This document shows, in pieces, positions 5,509-7,205 of a stretch of 7,205 bases of DNA (the first letter of the stretch is position 1; each line of letters opens with the position of its first letter). Source of the DNA: Helicobacteraceae bacterium (lineage in GTDB: Bacteria; Campylobacterota; Campylobacteria; Campylobacterales; Sulfurimonadaceae); NCBI GenBank assembly GCA_027056525.1, contig JALUKO010000324.1, forward strand, positions 1 to 7,205. Reading direction: 5' to 3'. The notes below the pieces were generated by a model that ran no database searches, was not told where the DNA came from, and saw only the letters and a list, made by a program, of their open reading frames with translations. Made by a program: the position numbers and the translations under genes.

Positions 5509-7088
5509 TAATAACGTGCATTTTCAGGTTTTCCATAATAATACCCCTGAAGAAGATCAACGCCCATTTCACTCACAGCTTTGGCGATATCACCATCACT
5601 TACATACTCTGCTATGGTTTTAATGTTATTTTGTTTTGCATACTCCACAAGGATCTTAAGTATAAGCTTTGAATTATCATCATGAAGTATATTACTAACG
5701 ATGGAGCCATCTATCTTGATAAAATCAGCCTTAAACTTAGTCAGATGTGCAAAGTTGGAATAACCGGTTCCAAAGTCATCTATGGCGATAAGGCAACCAT
5801 AACTTTTCACCATATCGATAAAGTTCTCTAACACACTATAGTCCTCTATCTCTTCTGATTCTAAGATCTCAAAAGTAATAGTAGCCCCTTTGTGCATTTT
5901 GAGTCTGTTTTGTATATAGTTCAAAAGTTCAGATGAACTGATATTTTCGTAGGTGAGATTTATGGTTATCTCTTCACCTGAAGCGTTTGAGACGGCAAAT
6001 ATCTTCTGTATCATCTGCCGTGTAAAGTTCTCAAAGAAGCTGCTTTTCTCTGCTATGCTCAAAAAGTTCTCAACGGCTATGATATTATCTTCCCTATCCC
6101 GTATACGCGCCAAAGCTTCATACTTAAGTACTTTGTGTGTTTTTGCATCAACGATAGGTTGAAAAAACGGCTCTATTCTGTTGTTTATAAGTGCATCTTT
6201 AAAATTGTTGAATTTTTTCAGATTCTCTTTGTGCTGCTCTTTTGTGTTGATGGTATCGTTGTAGATAAAAAATCTGTTCTTTCGTTTCTTCGCCTCTTTT
6301 AAAGCAAGAGATGCTTTGCTTAAAAGGTCATTCACCCCATACGAGATACTGATATTGAAAGTAACTATAATATCCTTGACAATGAAGCTGTCTTCACATA
6401 AAAATGTAAACTCCACAAGTGTTTTGTACTTTTCAAAAAGTTTTGTATCATCAACAACTATAAGATACCTGTCAGAGTCCAATTTATAAAGTTCTACATT
6501 TTCATTGACTATATAACTTTGAAGTTTTTGGGAAAGCTCTGCCAGTATAGTGTCGCCAATATCTTCACCATAGAGCTCATTTATCAAAGAAAAATCTTTC
6601 ACATCTAGAAGTATAACCATAAGTTCTTTGGTATTGGCGCTAAGTCTTTCGTTGAGTTTTTGTCTGTTTGGAAGTTGTGTCAAAGGATCGGTTGAGTAGA
6701 GTTTGAGTAGTTTTTTACTCTCTAGCAGTTCTGTAATATCTTGTCTTATCGATATATACTCCAGTATTTTCCCATCCTCATTTTTAATAGGGTAAATCAA
6801 AGAGTTCACGTAGTAGTAGCCGCCATCTTTTTTTCTATTTTTTAAAACTCCATGCCAACTGCCGCCGTTTGCTATGGTATGCCAAAGTTCTTGAAACACC
6901 TCTTTGTGTGTTTGGGGATCCTTTATGATAGAGTGGTTCTTTCCTAGAAGTTCTTCTCTTGTATAACCGGTGATTTCACAAAACTTATCATTGACATAAG
7001 TGATCCGACCCTTGGTATCGGCTTTGGAAAATATACTACTTTTATCAACCGCATCTTTATACTGAGCAAGTACTGTTTCTGATTCCAC
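5493..7088 (-). CDS. PAS / degenerate GGDEF / EAL protein, predicted c-di-GMP phosphodiesterase
   Basis: Cytoplasmic signalling protein of 531 aa with no membrane helix. The PAS domain (about 15-118) has an Aer-like stretch, GSWHGVLKNRKKDGGYYYV, whose Trp78 and Asn83 recall FAD-binding redox PAS domains. The GGDEF domain (about 127-285) starts normally with DPLTQLPNR, but the active-site loop reads DSDRY (204-208), so it should not make c-di-GMP; it may bind GTP or only regulate. The EAL domain (about 300-531) looks active: Glu324 (YEAL), Asn377, Glu407, the pair Asp437/Asp438 (IDDFGTGYSN), Lys458, Glu494 and Gln514 match the metal and catalytic set known from EAL enzymes, with the expected spacing. 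I chose the GTG at 7088, which has GAGG (7100-7097) eight bases upstream; the ATG at 7115 (540 aa) lacks a ribosome site and lies at or before the predicted RNA start. The terminator overlaps its stop. Confidence 0.93.
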   Translation of the reverse strand: MESETVLAQYKDAVDKSSIFSKADTKGRITYVNDKFCEITGYTREELLGKNHSIIKDPQTHKEVFQELWHTIANGGSWHGVLKNRKKDGGYYYVNSLIYPIKNEDGKILEYISIRQDITELLESKKLLKLYSTDPLTQLPNRQKLNERLSANTKELMVILLDVKDFSLINELYGEDIGDTILAELSQKLQSYIVNENVELYKLDSDRYLIVVDDTKLFEKYKTLVEFTFLCEDSFIVKDIIVTFNISISYGVNDLLSKASLALKEAKKRKNRFFIYNDTINTKEQHKENLKKFNNFKDALINNRIEPFFQPIVDAKTHKVLKYEALARIRDREDNIIAVENFLSIAEKSSFFENFTRQMIQKIFAVSNASGEEITINLTYENISSSELLNYIQNRLKMHKGATITFEILESEEIEDYSVLENFIDMVKSYGCLIAIDDFGTGYSNFAHLTKFKADFIKIDGSIVSNILHDDNSKLILKILVEYAKQNNIKTIAEYVSDGDIAKAVSEMGVDLLQGYYYGKPENARYYNLTS

Positions 7089-7096
7089 TTCAACCA

Positions 7097-7100
7097 CCTC
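7097..7100 (-). promoter_or_regulatory. Ribosome binding site deciding the PAS-EAL start
   Basis: GAGG, eight bases before the GTG at 7088. The alternative ATG at 7115 has only AT-rich sequence before it, so this site favours the shorter 531-aa protein. Confidence 0.5.
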
Positions 7101-7107
7101 AAAAAAA

Positions 7108-7127
7108 TATAGCATTAGTATAGCATT
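7108..7127 (-). repeat. Two direct copies of AATGCTATA, 11 bp apart, at the promoter
   Basis: The nine bases AATGCTATA occur at 7127-7119 and again at 7116-7108, one helical turn apart, overlapping the -10 region and the alternative ATG. They could be a twin -10 element or a regulator site; chance is also possible in AT-rich DNA. Confidence 0.35.
7117..7125 (-). promoter_or_regulatory. Promoter (-10) of the PAS-EAL gene
   Basis: TGCTATACT, an extended -10 element without a -35 box. RNA would start near 7110, some 10 nt before the GAGG site. A second copy of AATGCTATA follows 11 bp downstream and could be an alternative -10, but a start from it would cut into the ribosome site. Confidence 0.45.
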
Positions 7128-7158
7128 AAAACTAAAAATTTATTTTAATTGGTGATAA

Positions 7159-7164
7159 TATAAT
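7159..7164 (+). promoter_or_regulatory. Possible plus-strand promoter (-10) facing out of the window
   Basis: TATAAT on the plus strand, 41 bases from the right edge, would start an RNA near 7171. No ribosome site or start codon is visible before the edge, and such motifs are common in AT-rich DNA. Confidence 0.2.
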
Positions 7165-7205
7165 CTCAAAATATTATTTCTTGAAGAATAGGTCAGCGAT
7201 AAACG

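Noticed and set aside
7174..7205. Possible C-terminal end of another minus-strand gene (FIADLFFKK then TAA)
   Set aside because: Only ten codons are visible and a second minus-strand frame stays open even longer, to a TAA at 7142-7140, so the choice cannot be supported.

Overview
The window reads as chromosomal DNA of a Campylobacterota (epsilonproteobacterial) organism, most like a free-living Sulfurimonas/Sulfuricurvum-type bacterium. This rests on gene content and style, not on a search: an E. coli-type (class II) dihydroorotase, a short group-2-type ExbB (151 aa), a multihaem cytochrome c, a PAS-GGDEF-EAL protein, AT-rich tightly overlapping genes, and promoters with a clear TATAAT-like -10 box but no convincing -35 box, which is typical of the housekeeping sigma factor in this group. 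I see no insertion sequence, phage gene, CRISPR array, tRNA or rRNA.

Layout. (1) Positions 1-1752 are on the minus strand: a membrane-anchored octahaem cytochrome c (eight CXXCH motifs) followed 76 bp downstream by the 5' part of an unrecognised helical protein that runs off the left edge. (2) Positions 1882-5215 are on the plus strand and form a compact five-gene run: pyrC, an OmpR-type response regulator, a small two-helix histidine kinase, exbB and exbD. Neighbours overlap by 10-11 nt or are 6 nt apart, so they probably share one transcript. The cytochrome and pyrC operons diverge from a short intergenic region with one candidate promoter on each strand. (3) Positions 5212-7088 are on the minus strand: a PAS / degenerate GGDEF / intact EAL protein, closed by an intrinsic terminator, then a 78-codon single-pass membrane protein with its own -10 box, whose stop codon interlocks with that of exbD at one CTAG. 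(4) The last ~90 bases hold the promoter of the PAS-EAL gene and nothing else I can firmly name.

How they may work together. PyrC makes dihydroorotate for pyrimidines. The kinase and regulator form a two-component pair whose kinase has almost no periplasmic part, so it probably senses something in or at the inner membrane. ExbB-ExbD form a proton-driven motor that normally energises TonB and outer-membrane receptors, but no TonB or receptor is encoded here. The PAS-EAL protein is predicted to degrade c-di-GMP, possibly in response to redox state through an Aer-like PAS domain. The octahaem cytochrome is a periplasmic electron carrier or reductase of unknown substrate.

Four of the eight genes appear to use GTG or TTG starts once ribosome binding sites and promoters are taken into account; I used these starts and give the alternatives. 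I found no clearly new system. The most interesting points are the orphan octahaem cytochrome, the pyrC/two-component/ExbBD linkage without TonB, and the small membrane protein interlocked with exbD.
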